A DNA stretch of 64,000 nucleotides from Billgrantia zhangzhouensis (GCF_021404465.1 NZ_JABFTT010000006.1:186001-250000); one strand, 5' to 3'. Positions 16,704 through 26,031 are shown, counted from the first letter of the stretch. Made by a program: numbers and translations. The notes: generated by a model from the sequence alone, not told the origin.

Positions 16704-17341
16704 GCCTCGCTCCACTCCACCACGAAGCGCTCCCTGGGCCAGCGCACCTTGGCCTGCCCGGCCAGGCGATCTTGTTGCGTATCGCGATAGCCAAGCGCCA
16801 GCAGCACCACGCTGCGCAAGCCCCGCTCTTCGAGTCCCAATAGGGCGTCCAATGCCGGCGGGTCGAACCCTTCCATCGGCGAGGCGTCGACCCGCTCCGC
16901 TGCTGCGGCGGTCAAGGCCATGCCCAAGGCGATATAGGCCTGCCGAGCCGCCCACTGCTGCCGCGCCTCCGGCGTGGTGAAGCCGGCCACGGCAGCATGG
17001 AGCGACTGTCGATACCCTTCCAGTTCCCCTGGGTCGAGACCGCGCGCTGCAGCAGTCAGGGCGATCAGCTCGTCCACATGCCGGCCATCCACTTCGTTCC
17101 AGGTGGCGAAAATCAGCAGGTGGGAGCATTCGCTGACCTGAGGCTGGTCGCAGGCAGCGTGTCGGATTCGCTCACGCAGCGCTGGGTCTTGTACCACCAG
17201 CACACTGTAGGGCTGAAGGCCATAGGAGGACGGCGCCAAACTCGCTGCCCCGAGGATGGTATCGAGCGTGGCCTGCGGCACTTCTGTTCCATTCATGCGC
17301 TTGGCGGCGTAACGCCACTGCAGGGCTTCCATGAGAGGCAT
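16700..17341 (-). CDS. NAD(P)H-dependent nitroreductase-family oxidoreductase
   Basis: 213-residue FMN oxidoreductase of the nitroreductase superfamily (NfsB-like). RYAAKRMNG near residue 9 is the FMN-binding arginine/lysine region; LAPSSYGLQPYSVLVV near 35 is the typical SSxNxQPW-like motif (with Y-G-L here), and LGLEERGLRSVVLLALGYRD near 166 is the C-terminal flavin loop. AGGAG precedes the ATG. It follows the EamA gene by 14 bp on the same strand and probably shares its promoter, which suggests an export-plus-reduction pair for a toxic compound. Confidence 0.87.
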   Translation of the reverse strand: MPLMEALQWRYAAKRMNGTEVPQATLDTILGAASLAPSSYGLQPYSVLVVQDPALRERIRHAACDQPQVSECSHLLIFATWNEVDGRHVDELIALTAAARGLDPGELEGYRQSLHAAVAGFTTPEARQQWAARQAYIALGMALTAAAAERVDASPMEGFDPPALDALLGLEERGLRSVVLLALGYRDTQQDRLAGQAKVRWPRERFVVEWSEA

Positions 17342-17355
17342 GGGCTTCTCCTGGG

Positions 17356-18291
17356 TCAGGGTTCCGCCGTGGCAAGCGGAGTCGTTTCGCGGCGCGAGGC
17401 GCCACGGTGGAAGAGGACCGCGCCGAGGGCCACCAATGCCCCCGCCAGGCCCAGGTAGGGCGGCACCGCCTCACCCAGCAACGAGACGGCAATCAGCGTG
17501 CCCACCAGGGCAGCTACCATGCCGATCTGGCTGAGATAGACGGGACCGGCAATTTTCTGCAGCACGAAATAGAAGACATAGAGCACCGTGAAGACCATCA
17601 CTTCGACCAGCAACAGGCTAATCACTTCCGGGCCGAACAGCTGCGGCACTTGGCGCATTTCGAAGATCAGCACGAAGGGGGCGAGCGCCAGCGCGCCCCC
17701 CAGTAGCATCAGCGCGGCGAGATAGACCGGCCCTGCCTCGCCCGGCCAGCGCAGGGTGCGATAGACATTGCCCAGCGCAATGATCAATGGAATCGCCAGC
17801 ACCAGCGCGACCCAGCCCTGGGCGCCCTGCATGCCGCCCGCCTTGGCCGAGGCCAGCAGCACCCCGCCAGCTAGCCCCAGCAGCACGCCGGAAAGCCGCA
17901 GCGCTCTGATGCGCTCCATGCCAAGCCCTACCGCCAGCACCCAGGTGACGAGTATCGGAAAGGCAAAGCTGAGCGAGACGAACCCCGCCCCCACATGGCG
18001 CACCGCCAGGAAACCCAGCGCATTGGGCAGCGCGAACAGCGCGCCCGAGACCAGCGCGTACTCGACGATACGCCGGTCAAGCCGCATCGACTGACGTTGC
18101 CCAGCCGCAAGCACCAGCAGCAGTCCGCCGGCAACGGTCACCGCCACCATCAGGAAGCTCAGGCGCGGGGCGCCGGCTCCATCGGCGAGCTTGGCCACGA
18201 CCAGAGACAGCGCCAGCAGGCTACCGACCAGCAACAGGCAAGCCAGGGCATACCAGCCGGCACGGTTGCGCGCCTTGGTTGAGTTGGCCAT
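17356..18291 (-). CDS. EamA/DMT-family exporter
   Basis: 311-residue inner-membrane protein with about ten hydrophobic helices in two EamA repeats, the layout of drug/metabolite transporters. GGAGGCG precedes the ATG. Divergent from a MarR gene across 86 bp that hold a MarR-like palindrome, so it is probably repressed by that MarR protein. The nitroreductase gene follows closely. Substrate not predictable; amino acids, purines and aromatic drugs are known cargo of the family. Confidence 0.85.
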   Translation of the reverse strand: MANSTKARNRAGWYALACLLLVGSLLALSLVVAKLADGAGAPRLSFLMVAVTVAGGLLLVLAAGQRQSMRLDRRIVEYALVSGALFALPNALGFLAVRHVGAGFVSLSFAFPILVTWVLAVGLGMERIRALRLSGVLLGLAGGVLLASAKAGGMQGAQGWVALVLAIPLIIALGNVYRTLRWPGEAGPVYLAALMLLGGALALAPFVLIFEMRQVPQLFGPEVISLLLVEVMVFTVLYVFYFVLQKIAGPVYLSQIGMVAALVGTLIAVSLLGEAVPPYLGLAGALVALGAVLFHRGASRRETTPLATAEP

Positions 18292-18350
18292 GATCGCCTC
18301 CTAGTTATAAGTACGTCGGGAAGTACGCCGGGAAGATTCTCGACGAAAAG

Positions 18351-18368
18351 TATCTTGATGGAAAGATA
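18351..18368. promoter_or_regulatory. Candidate MarR operator
   Basis: TATCTTGATGGAAAGATA, a palindrome with six-base arms (TATCTT/AAGATA) and a six-base centre, ending ten bases before the MarR start codon and in the divergent EamA promoter region. This is the size and type of site used by MarR proteins. Confidence 0.6.
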
Positions 18369-18377
18369 AATGCACCT

Positions 18378-18869
18378 ATGAACCGTGTCAAGCAAGCCAT
18401 TGCCCAATGGCAACGAGAAATGCCCGAGCTCGACCTGCTGCCGATGGAGGTAGTGGGATATATGAAGACCACTCAGCTGCTTACCCAGGAGCGGCTACAG
18501 GCGTTCTTCAAGGAGTACGGCCTGCAGGCGGGAGAGTTCGACGTGCTGGCCACGCTGCGGCGGTCGGGGGCGCCTTACCGCCTGGGGCCGACACAGCTGT
18601 TCGAGACGCTGATGGTCTCGTCGGGCGGCATGACCAGTCGACTGGATCGCCTGGAGAAGGCGGGACTGATCGTGCGCTCGCCGAATCCCGAAGATCGGCG
18701 CGGAACGCTGGTCTCGCTGACCGAAGAGGGCCTGGCCCTGATGAACCGAATCGTGCCTCGCCACGTGGAAAACGAGGCCAGGATGCTCGCCGCTCTCAGC
18801 CGTGAAGAGCAGAAGGCATTGGGCGAACTGTTGAGCAAATTGCTAGATGGGTTGGCCGATCAGGCCTGA
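18378..18869 (+). CDS. MarR-family transcriptional regulator
   Basis: 163-residue winged-helix repressor. The recognition part is ETLMVSSGGMTSRLDRLEKAGLIVR (residues about 75-99), followed by the wing PNPEDRRGTLVSLTEEG. No strong ribosome site is seen before the ATG at 18378, so the start is less certain; residue 22 (MEVVGYMK) could also serve. Divergent from the EamA/nitroreductase operon with a palindrome between them. The ligand is probably the exporter's cargo. Confidence 0.9.
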   Translation: MNRVKQAIAQWQREMPELDLLPMEVVGYMKTTQLLTQERLQAFFKEYGLQAGEFDVLATLRRSGAPYRLGPTQLFETLMVSSGGMTSRLDRLEKAGLIVRSPNPEDRRGTLVSLTEEGLALMNRIVPRHVENEARMLAALSREEQKALGELLSKLLDGLADQA

Positions 18870-18873
18870 GTCG

Positions 18874-19401
18874 CTAAGCGAGGGTGAACAGCTCGCCCTG
18901 CACGTGGCCTCGCTCATGCTCCACCAGCCAGCGCTTGCGCGCCAGCCCGCCGCCATAGCCGGTCAAGGTTCCGTTGGCACCGATCACCCGATGGCACGGC
19001 ACCACGATCGACACCGGGTTGGCGCCGTTGGCCAGGCCCACGGCACGGCTGGCACCGGGCCGCCCTATTCTTGCGGCAAGCTCACCGTAGCTGATCGTGG
19101 TGCCCGCCGGTATCCGCCGCAGCGCCTGCCACACCAGGCGCTGGAACTCGGTACCACCGGTCGCCACCGGCACCGCATCGAGGTGGGACGGATCGCCAGA
19201 GAAGTAAGCCTCCAAGGCCTCTCGGGCGGGCGCAGGCGCTCTGCCCTTGGCAAGTCGGTACTCGCGATAGTGACGCCCCAGCATGCGATGCAGACGCTCG
19301 TCATTGCTGTCGAACTCCAGTGCCCGCAACGCTCCCTGCTCGTCGCTGATCAGGCTCAGTTCGCCCACCGGGGATGGCAATAGATCAAGCCAGAGTTGCA
19401 T
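18874..19401 (-). CDS. ogt: Methylated-DNA--protein-cysteine methyltransferase (Ogt)
   Basis: 175-residue suicide repair protein that moves the methyl group from O6-methylguanine to its own cysteine. The active site PCHRV has Cys at residue 136; the helix-turn-helix part GTTISYGELAARIGRPGASRAVG (about 100-122) precedes it. It overlaps the 3' end of the alkA gene by 17 bp on the same strand, so the two are likely translated from one message. A second methyltransferase domain occurs in ada of this window. Confidence 0.94.
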   Translation of the reverse strand: MQLWLDLLPSPVGELSLISDEQGALRALEFDSNDERLHRMLGRHYREYRLAKGRAPAPAREALEAYFSGDPSHLDAVPVATGGTEFQRLVWQALRRIPAGTTISYGELAARIGRPGASRAVGLANGANPVSIVVPCHRVIGANGTLTGYGGGLARKRWLVEHERGHVQGELFTLA

Positions 19402-20317
19402 CGCCTTTCTCCTGTTTCGGTTTTGCCGCTATTGTCGCCGCATCGGCATGCCACAGGTGCAGCACGGCATAGGCGCGCCAAGGCCGCCAGGCCTCGGCGC
19501 GCGCAAGCAGCTCACGCGGCGTGGGGCGCCGGCCCTGCTCCACCAATGCACGTTGCAGCGCCACGTCGCGGGGCAGGAAGGCATCGCTCTCGCGTAGCCC
19601 GCGCATGGCGATATAGTGCGCCGTCCACTCACCGATGCCGGGCAGCGCGCACAGGTGAGCGACACTCTCATCGAGATTCTGGCCGCGCTCGAACAGACGG
19701 GGCTGCTCGAGATAGGCCGATGCCAGCCGTACTAGGGCCTTGGCGCGCGCCCCGGGCATGCCGAGCGCTCTGATCTCGTCGAAGGTAAAGCGCTCGGGGG
19801 CGGGAAACAACCGGTCCAGGCCGGTGTCTTCCTGGCCTGCCACGCGTTCACCCAGCCGTTCGACCAGCCTGCCGGCCAGCCGCGTGGCCGCATCGACGCT
19901 GACCTGCTGGCCGAGGATGGCCCGCACGGCGACCTCGAACGGATCCCATCCGCCCGGCACGCGAAGCCCCGGACGATGCGCGACCAGCGGCGCCAGCGTG
20001 GCGTCGCGACTGAGCTTACGGCCTATCGCCACAGGATCGGCCTCGAGATCGAAGAGCCGCCGCAGTCGGAGGTCCACCTCCGGGAGGGTCGCACGCGAGG
20101 AGAGCCGGATCGACGCCCGCAGCGCATTCTCGTCAGGCGCGTGGCGCACCGTGACGCGGCCTAGCACTCCGCCCAGACGGAAGATTCGGTGATACCCTTC
20201 GCCGTCGATGCGTTCGAGCCCCGGAATCGTCCGCCGGGACAGGAAGGCCAGTATCGCCTGCCAGTCATAGGGCGGGCGGTAGGGCAAGCGCAATATCGAC
20301 TCGTTCACGTGGTTCAT
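19385..20317 (-). CDS. alkA: DNA-3-methyladenine glycosylase II (AlkA-like)
   Basis: 310-residue base-excision glycosylase. It has the N-terminal AlkA_N-like domain (residues about 10-120), then the helix-hairpin-helix GPD domain with LCALPGIGEWTAHYIAMRGL near 227-246 and the catalytic aspartate in FLPRDVAL. FEVAVRAILGQQVSV near 140 is typical of the family. It removes alkylated purines such as 3-methyladenine. First gene of an alkA-ogt operon dedicated to alkylation damage. It lacks the Ada regulatory domain found fused to AlkA in some bacteria. Confidence 0.92.
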   Translation of the reverse strand: MNHVNESILRLPYRPPYDWQAILAFLSRRTIPGLERIDGEGYHRIFRLGGVLGRVTVRHAPDENALRASIRLSSRATLPEVDLRLRRLFDLEADPVAIGRKLSRDATLAPLVAHRPGLRVPGGWDPFEVAVRAILGQQVSVDAATRLAGRLVERLGERVAGQEDTGLDRLFPAPERFTFDEIRALGMPGARAKALVRLASAYLEQPRLFERGQNLDESVAHLCALPGIGEWTAHYIAMRGLRESDAFLPRDVALQRALVEQGRRPTPRELLARAEAWRPWRAYAVLHLWHADAATIAAKPKQEKGDATLA

Positions 20318-20422
20318 GGCTCCATTCTAGCGTGAGCGCCGCTCCTGTCCGGCGTTTTTGGCATCGATCCTCAACGCCACGAAGTGGCTCTACGAAAAAA
20401 CGCAAGAATGGCTCTTAGCAAG

Positions 20423-20449
20423 GGACCAGTCAGACATCAGACTGGACCA
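20423..20449. promoter_or_regulatory. Candidate MocR-type operator upstream of the GNAT/PaiB operon
   Basis: GGACCA occurs at 20423-20428 and again at 20444-20449, two helical turns apart, and the segment between reads as an inverted repeat (CCAGTC/GACTGG). It lies 33 bp before the first acetyltransferase gene. A MocR gene lies at the end of the same cluster, and paired sites two turns apart are usual for that family, so it is a candidate site. Inference only. Confidence 0.4.
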
Positions 20450-20481
20450 CTCACCGTCAGGGAACAACGAGGAGAGCCACG

Positions 20482-20946
20482 ATGCCCATTCGCCATGCCA
20501 CTCTTGCCGATCTTTCCCCGCTCAGTGAGCTGCTCGATGACTACCGCCGCTTCTACCGCCAGGAACCCGACCTCGAAGGCGCCCGGCGCTTCCTGCAGGC
20601 ACGCCTGGAAGGCGGCGACTCGCACATTCTGGTGCATGAAGGCAGCGAAGGAGAGCTGCAGGGCTTCGTACAGCTCTATCCGCTGCTTTCCACCGTGCGC
20701 CTGGCGCCGCTGTGGCTGCTCAACGACCTGTTCGTCGCCACCCAAGCACGGCGCAAGGGTGTCGGACGCGAGCTGATGCTAGCCGCCAGGGATCTGGCCG
20801 CAAGCCATGGCGTCAGGCACCTCAAGCTCACCACCCAGATCGAGAATTACGCGGCCCAAGCGCTCTACGAGTCGCTCGGCTGGCAGCGCGACACTACCTT
20901 CTATCATTACGGGCTGCTGTTCGATACCACAACGGACCAGGGCTGA
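20482..20946 (+). CDS. GNAT-family N-acetyltransferase
   Basis: 154-residue acetyl-CoA-dependent acetyltransferase. Acetyl-CoA loop near residues 79-90 (LFVATQARRKGVGRELML) and the C-terminal LYESLGWQRDTTFYHYGL are typical of small GNAT enzymes acting on amines or amino acids. GGAGAG lies before the ATG. First gene of a three-gene run with the PaiB-like gene (12 bp later) and a second GNAT gene. Substrate unknown; the genomic link of GNAT, PaiB-like and MocR genes is common. Confidence 0.88.
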   Translation: MPIRHATLADLSPLSELLDDYRRFYRQEPDLEGARRFLQARLEGGDSHILVHEGSEGELQGFVQLYPLLSTVRLAPLWLLNDLFVATQARRKGVGRELMLAARDLAASHGVRHLKLTTQIENYAAQALYESLGWQRDTTFYHYGLLFDTTTDQG

Positions 20947-20957
20947 CCGGAGGCGCC

Positions 20958-21569
20958 ATGTACGTTCCCCCATCAATGCGGCTCTCACGCGAGCAGGCCT
21001 GGGATCTGGTCGAACGATACGACTTTGGTGTGCTGATCGGCCCCGACCTCGAGGCTACCCACCTGCCCCTCCTTCTGAAACGCAGCGAAGGCGAGTTCGG
21101 CACCTTGTACGGTCACTTCGCCCGGGCCAATCCGCAATGGCGCACGTTGAACGGCAACCGGGCACTGGCCATATTCAGTGGTCCTCACGCCTACATCTCA
21201 CCAACCTGGTACGCCAGCCGGCCCGCCGTGCCCACCTGGAACTATCTGGCCGTGCATGCCACGGGCAGCGTCGAACTATTGGATGACGAGAGTACGCGAA
21301 GACTGCTCGAGCGCAGCCTGGCCCACTTTGAGCCCACTCTGCTCGATTCGCTGTCCCGCGAGCCTGGCTATCTGGAAAAGATGCAGGCCGGCGTGGTCGG
21401 ATTTCGCCTGCGCATCGAGACCCTCACGGGCAAGGCCAAGCTCGGCCGCCAGCGCTCCCTGGCCGATCAGGAGGGCGTCGAGGCGGCACTAGCCGAGAGC
21501 CGCGACCCACAGGCACGCCAGCTTTGGCACGAAATGCAGCAGTTGACCAACGTGGAGAGCGGCTCATGA
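20958..21569 (+). CDS. FMN-binding PaiB-family protein
   Basis: 203 residues of the PaiB/FMN-binding split-barrel family. MYVPPSMR at the start, ATHLPLLL near 34, GHFARANPQW near 54, FSGPHAYISPTWY near 75 and VPTWNYLAVHATG near 93 are all family landmarks. The ATG at 20958 with GGAGGC upstream is chosen over a longer frame that overlaps the previous gene. PaiB of Bacillus is annotated as a negative regulator, but the fold is that of a flavin-binding enzyme, so the actual role is uncertain. Confidence 0.9.
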   Translation: MYVPPSMRLSREQAWDLVERYDFGVLIGPDLEATHLPLLLKRSEGEFGTLYGHFARANPQWRTLNGNRALAIFSGPHAYISPTWYASRPAVPTWNYLAVHATGSVELLDDESTRRLLERSLAHFEPTLLDSLSREPGYLEKMQAGVVGFRLRIETLTGKAKLGRQRSLADQEGVEAALAESRDPQARQLWHEMQQLTNVESGS

Positions 21570-22318
21570 CCCTTGCCGACGACATGCACCGCAACGACTT
21601 CGGCCAGCCGGTCGGGGCTCCCCAGTCCACCTGGCAGCCGGCACGCCGGCCGCAGCGGAATCCCCTGCTGGGAGACCGGGTTCGCCTCGAACCACTCACG
21701 GCCGAGCGCCATTCCGATTCGCTGCATGCCGCCTTCATGATGCCGGGCGAGAGCCCGCACGACGCCCCGGCGGCGCGCTGGACCTACTCCGGTGGCATGC
21801 CGTTCACCGATGCCGAGCAGTGCCGTATCTGGCTGGCAGACCGGGCGCGCAGCGAGGATCCACTCTTCTACGCCATCGTCGAAGCAGACTCCAATCGTGC
21901 TCTGGGGCTGGCCAGCTATCTCAACATCGTGCCGGAACATGGCAGCATCGAGGTCGGCCACATCCATTTCACGCCCGCACTCCGCCGCACACCGGCCGCC
22001 ACCGAAGCCATGCTGCTGCTGATGCGCCACGCCTTCGCGCTGGGCTACCGGCGCTACGAGTGGAAGTGCAATGCGCTCAATGCCGCATCTCGGCGTGCCG
22101 CCGAGCGCCTGGGCTTTCGCTTCGAGGGCATTTTCCGTCAGCACCGGGTAGAAAACGGGCGTAGCCGCGACACCGCCTGGTTTTCGCTGCTCGACGGTGA
22201 ATGGCCAACCGTCGAGGCTCGCCTCGAGCGCTGGCTCGCGCCAGAGAACTTCGACGCGAAGGGAAAGCAGCTGAGTTCGCTATCGGCGCTGACGTACGAG
22301 GCCTGCCAGGCCGGTTAG
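21566..22318 (+). CDS. GNAT-family (RimJ/RimL-type) acetyltransferase
   Basis: 250-residue protein with a RimL/YjaB-type GNAT fold: RVRLEPLTAERHSDSLH near residue 40, GHIHFTPALRRTPAATEAMLLLM near 130 for the acetyl-CoA loop, and YEWKCNALNAASRRAAERLGF near 158. The start ATG overlaps the stop of the PaiB-like gene as ATGA, so translation is coupled. It is longer than usual because of an N-terminal extension of about 30 residues (PVGAPQSTWQPARRPQRN). Substrate unknown. Confidence 0.88.
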   Translation: MTLADDMHRNDFGQPVGAPQSTWQPARRPQRNPLLGDRVRLEPLTAERHSDSLHAAFMMPGESPHDAPAARWTYSGGMPFTDAEQCRIWLADRARSEDPLFYAIVEADSNRALGLASYLNIVPEHGSIEVGHIHFTPALRRTPAATEAMLLLMRHAFALGYRRYEWKCNALNAASRRAAERLGFRFEGIFRQHRVENGRSRDTAWFSLLDGEWPTVEARLERWLAPENFDAKGKQLSSLSALTYEACQAG

Positions 22319-23862
22319 CCCTCCACCAGGTCACACCACGCCTGGGCCAGCCACCGCCCGGCGCGACCGATTTCGGCCTCCACGGTGCCGGCGTAGCCCA
22401 GTACCAGGCCAGGTTGGCCGGGGGAGGAGAGGTAATAGCCCGACAGCGGCGACAGCGAGATGCCCTCGCTTCTGGCTCGCTCAACGAGAATCCGCTCATG
22501 CTCGGGCGCGTCGAGCCAGGCCACCAGGTGCATGCCGGCCTGACCTTCGGAGAGCCTCAGGCCCCGCGCGACAGCCGGCGCCAGCGCCTTGCGCAGCAAT
22601 GCCTGACGCCATGAATAGCAATCGCGCATGCGGCGAACATGGCGCGAGAAATGGCCACGGGTGATGAACTCGGCAAGTGCTGCCTGCACCGCGTATTGCC
22701 CTTCGCGATGAAGCCGGGCGTTGGCCCGACGGAACGGCTCGACCAGCACCTCTGGCAACACCAGGTAGCCCAGCCGCATGCCGGGGTACATGACCTTGCT
22801 GAAAGTGCCGACGTAGATTACCCGGGAGTTCTCGACCAATCCCTGTAGGGCGGCGACAGGCCGTTGGGCATAGCGGAATTCGCTGTCGTAGTCGTCTTCC
22901 ACGACCCAGGCGTCATGCCGCTCGGCGGCTTCCAGCAGCGCCAGGCGCCGGGCCAGGCTCATGGTCACGCCACTGGGGTACTGGTGCGAAGGCGTTACGT
23001 AGATCAGCCGGGGGGAGCCAGGGCGCGCAAGCGCCTCGACGTTCATGCCCTCGCCGTCCACCGCAACCGAAGTCATCTCGAGCCCGGCCGCCGCGAAGCA
23101 GGCCTGGGCACCGTGATAGCCCGGCTCTTCGAGCCAGACTTCATCGCCGCTGTCGGTCAACAGCCGCACGATCAGCTCGAAACCCTGCTGGGCGCCCTGC
23201 ACGATGAGAATCTGCTCGGGACGACAGCGCACCGAGCGCGAAAGTTGCAGGTAATCGGCCAGTGCCTCGCGCAGCATCGGCACACCGCCCTGGGCCTGAT
23301 AGCTCAACCAGGCAGCCGGCATGCGCTGCTGATGTCGACGCAACAGCCGCAGCCACTGGCCGTGGGGAAAGCGATCCAGCGCAGGCACACCGGGAACGAA
23401 GGCGGAAAAGGGCTCCTGCCGGGCGTGGCAGAAAGCCAGCAGCGCGCTGCCACGCGAGGAAAGCAGCGGTTCAACGGCCCGCACTGGCCGCGGCGCGGCG
23501 ATGTCGCTTGAAGCGTTCACCTGGGCCTGCTGGAACGGCAGGTCGGCGACGAAGGTACCCGCACCATGACGGGTCGTGAGAAAGCCTTCGGCCAACAGTT
23601 GGTCGAAGGCGGCGAGCACCGTATTGCGCCCCAGCCCCAACTCATGGGCCAGTTGCCGGGTAGAGGGCAAGCGCTGGCCGCTAGCCAACCGACCGGCCTG
23701 AATCCACTCACGCAGGGAGTGATAGAGGCGCGTGCTCAAGGGCTGGCTCGACGCCTCGTCCAGCGCCAGACTCAATGCATCGGCCAGCCCATCGGCGTGT
23801 TCCAGAAGGGCCGCGCCCCCGGACAGTCGCTCATGATCGATGCTGCCGTGCGAGCCCTTCAT
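22315..23862 (-). CDS. MocR-family regulator (GntR HTH fused to PLP aminotransferase fold)
   Basis: 515 residues. The GntR winged HTH covers residues about 40-110 (RLPSTRQLAHELGLGRNTVLAAFDQLLAEGFL), followed by a fold-type I aminotransferase-like domain. VVEDDYDSEFRY and the pyridoxal-phosphate lysine region YVGTFSKVMYPGMRLGYLV are both intact. MocR proteins use the cofactor domain to sense vitamin B6 or amine/amino acid ligands. It converges on the GNAT-PaiB-GNAT run with a 4-bp overlap of stop ends and is the best local candidate for its regulator. Confidence 0.93.
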   Translation of the reverse strand: MKGSHGSIDHERLSGGAALLEHADGLADALSLALDEASSQPLSTRLYHSLREWIQAGRLASGQRLPSTRQLAHELGLGRNTVLAAFDQLLAEGFLTTRHGAGTFVADLPFQQAQVNASSDIAAPRPVRAVEPLLSSRGSALLAFCHARQEPFSAFVPGVPALDRFPHGQWLRLLRRHQQRMPAAWLSYQAQGGVPMLREALADYLQLSRSVRCRPEQILIVQGAQQGFELIVRLLTDSGDEVWLEEPGYHGAQACFAAAGLEMTSVAVDGEGMNVEALARPGSPRLIYVTPSHQYPSGVTMSLARRLALLEAAERHDAWVVEDDYDSEFRYAQRPVAALQGLVENSRVIYVGTFSKVMYPGMRLGYLVLPEVLVEPFRRANARLHREGQYAVQAALAEFITRGHFSRHVRRMRDCYSWRQALLRKALAPAVARGLRLSEGQAGMHLVAWLDAPEHERILVERARSEGISLSPLSGYYLSSPGQPGLVLGYAGTVEAEIGRAGRWLAQAWCDLVEG

Positions 23863-23948
23863 GGCATCTCCGCAGTGTTTCGAAATAGCTTAAGAATACC
23901 GCTTGCCCATAGGGCGACCAACGTTACTTGAACGATGGCGGCTCATGC

Positions 23949-24434
23949 TCATTGCACGGCTCTCTCGGCGGGCTTTGGTACATGCTTCAGGTAGTGCGAC
24001 AAGCCCACCGCGCCTGCCCGCATCATGGCGTGATGGTTCCAGGTCACCAGTGGCCATGCCACTCGCGAGAACAGGCTCAGCCATGGCCGCACCGTACGTA
24101 CGTGCCAGGTATAACGAACCCGGGTACCCTGGCGCTCCTCATCCAGCAACCAGCGGCCAACCCCGGCCACGTCTCCTCTTGCCTCTCCTTTGATCAGGTG
24201 GGGCTCACGAACCTGGGTGATGCGGATGTCGAAGCACAGGCGGTAGCCCAACCGGCTCTTCCAGACGAAACGTTGGGTGCGTCCGATGCCCCGGTCGTTG
24301 CCGCTCACGAGTGGCTGCACGACCACCAGACCGGGCCACCAGTCGGGCCAGTGCAGCGAATCGGTCAAGGCATCGAAGACCGCGTCGACCGACGCCTCGA
24401 TATGCCAGGTGGTGTCGAAGTCGAAGCGAGCCAT
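23949..24434 (-). CDS. SRPBCC (START-like) family protein
   Basis: 161-residue protein with the helix-grip fold: FDFDTTWHIEASVDAVFDALTDSLHWPDWWPGL at the N-terminus is the typical opening of polyketide cyclase/START-like proteins, and LKHVPKPAERAVQ ends the C-terminal helix. Such proteins bind hydrophobic small molecules. The ATG at 24434 is preferred over a GTG two codons upstream. It follows the LolA-like gene after 21 bp on the same strand. Function cannot be specified further. Confidence 0.75.
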   Translation of the reverse strand: MARFDFDTTWHIEASVDAVFDALTDSLHWPDWWPGLVVVQPLVSGNDRGIGRTQRFVWKSRLGYRLCFDIRITQVREPHLIKGEARGDVAGVGRWLLDEERQGTRVRYTWHVRTVRPWLSLFSRVAWPLVTWNHHAMMRAGAVGLSHYLKHVPKPAERAVQ

Positions 24435-24455
24435 GGGCACTCTTCACCAAGAACG

Positions 24456-25079
24456 TCAGGGAGTAAAATGATCGGGCAGGAAACCGGGGTCGAGGTCGAT
24501 GTTCTCCAGGCGCACGCTTTCGAGGCGCTCACCTCGCCGGTCGTAACTCACCACCCTGAGCGGGAACAGAGTCTCGTCATCGAGCCAGAGATCGTAGCGT
24601 GCTACCTCGCGCACGGCCCGCCCGGGCTCGGCCTCCACCACGACGTGCCGTGCCGGGCGTCCATCGAGCTCGGTCGGTTCGAGCAGGCGCGCCGTGTCAT
24701 GCCGTTGCACTTGCTGCACGTTGCGCAGCAATGTGCCCACATCTGACTGATCCACACGATGACCGCGTGAGCTGCGCACCAGGCGATTGGTAGGTCGTAG
24801 CGACAGACCCGCTCGTCGGCCCGGCGAACCGAAGGGCCAGAGCTGAACCCTGCCAGTATCGGGGCGGTAGATCAGTACCGCGCCACGATAGGGCGTCTCC
24901 ATGTCCATGCGCACATAACCGGGCCGCTGGTAGCTGTAGCGAATGACTTCCTCACCACCATTGCCCTGGCTGCGCAGCGTCAGACGATACCCCTGCAGCG
25001 CGTCGATGCGTGCCAGCGATGCGGCAATCGGATCCTCGGCGAGGGGAGCGCTCATCGCAACCAAAACGAGCAGCAGCAT
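24456..25079 (-). CDS. Secreted LolA-like outer-membrane lipoprotein-sorting domain protein
   Basis: 207 residues. A short signal peptide ([13 protein letters not shown]) is followed by a LolA/RseB-type half-barrel: [29 protein letters not shown], then [19 protein letters not shown] and [23 protein letters not shown]. The ATG at 25079 follows GGAGA; longer readings overlap the divergent nfo gene. It probably acts in the periplasm on lipids or lipoproteins. The SRPBCC gene follows directly, so the two hydrophobic-ligand proteins may form one operon. Confidence 0.75.
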   Translation of the reverse strand: MLLLVLVAMSAPLAEDPIAASLARIDALQGYRLTLRSQGNGGEEVIRYSYQRPGYVRMDMETPYRGAVLIYRPDTGRVQLWPFGSPGRRAGLSLRPTNRLVRSSRGHRVDQSDVGTLLRNVQQVQRHDTARLLEPTELDGRPARHVVVEAEPGRAVREVARYDLWLDDETLFPLRVVSYDRRGERLESVRLENIDLDPGFLPDHFTP

Positions 25080-25182
25080 ACGGTTCTCCTTGGTCTCCTT
25101 CCTTGAGCCTAGCAGGGCAGCGGCGGGTGGTGAGATGCCGCTCATGCTATCGTTGTGGCATTGCCAACCATGGAGAGGCCAG

Positions 25183-26031
25183 ATGAAATACCTCGGAGCC
25201 CATGTCAGTGCCGCCGGCGGACCCGACCAGGCCGTACTGCGTGCCGTCGAGATCGGTGCCGATGCCTTCGCCCTGTTCACCAAGAACCAGCGCCAATGGC
25301 GGGCCAAGCCCCTCGACGATGCCACCATCGAGGCCTTCCGCACCACCTGCCGGAAACATGGCTTCGGCCCCGGGCAGATCCTTCCCCACGACAGCTATCT
25401 GATCAACCTGGGCCACCCCGACAAGGCGGGGCTCGAGAAGTCACGCGCCGCCTTTCTCGACGAGATGCAACGCTGCGAGCAGCTAGGCCTCACCCTGCTC
25501 AATTTCCACCCCGGCAGTCACCTCAAGAAGATCAGCGAGAGCGAGTGCCTGACCCGCATCGCCGACTCGATCAACCATGCCCTGGCCGAAACCCGCAATG
25601 TCGTCGCGGTGATCGAGAACACCGCCGGCCAGGGTACCAACCTGGGCTGGCGCTTCGAGCACCTGGCAGAGATCATCGAGCAGGTCGACGACAAGTCGCG
25701 GGTCGGCGTATGTATCGACACCTGCCACGCCTTTGCCGCCGGTTACGACCTGCGTACGCCCGAGGCCTGCACTGCCACCCTCGATGAGTTTGGCAAAGTG
25801 GTGGGCTTCGAGTACCTGCGCGGCATGCACCTCAACGACGCCAAGAGCGAATACGCCAGCCGTGTCGACCGCCACCACAGCCTGGGCCAGGGCAACATCG
25901 GCCTCGACGCCTTCACCACCATCATGCGCGACCCGCGTATCGACGAGATCCCGCTGGTGCTGGAAACCATCGAGCCCGAGATCTGGGCCGAGGAAATCGC
26001 CTGGCTACGCGCCCAGGTGACAGACGGCTGA
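25183..26031 (+). CDS. nfo: Endonuclease IV (AP endonuclease)
   Basis: 282 residues, the usual length of zinc-dependent endonuclease IV, which cuts 5' to abasic sites. [13 protein letters not shown] opens the protein; [13 protein letters not shown] (near 106), [16 protein letters not shown] (near 140), [17 protein letters not shown] (near 176), [23 protein letters not shown] (near 216) and [11 protein letters not shown] carry the metal-binding His, Glu and Asp residues. GGAGAGG precedes the ATG. It complements the alkylation glycosylase gene nearby. Confidence 0.96.
   Translation: MKYLGAHVSAAGGPDQAVLRAVEIGADAFALFTKNQRQWRAKPLDDATIEAFRTTCRKHGFGPGQILPHDSYLINLGHPDKAGLEKSRAAFLDEMQRCEQLGLTLLNFHPGSHLKKISESECLTRIADSINHALAETRNVVAVIENTAGQGTNLGWRFEHLAEIIEQVDDKSRVGVCIDTCHAFAAGYDLRTPEACTATLDEFGKVVGFEYLRGMHLNDAKSEYASRVDRHHSLGQGNIGLDAFTTIMRDPRIDEIPLVLETIEPEIWAEEIAWLRAQVTDG

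Noticed and set aside
20712..20957. Upstream extension of the PaiB-like frame
   Set aside because: It overlaps the acetyltransferase gene and has no family similarity; GGAGGC supports the start at 20958.
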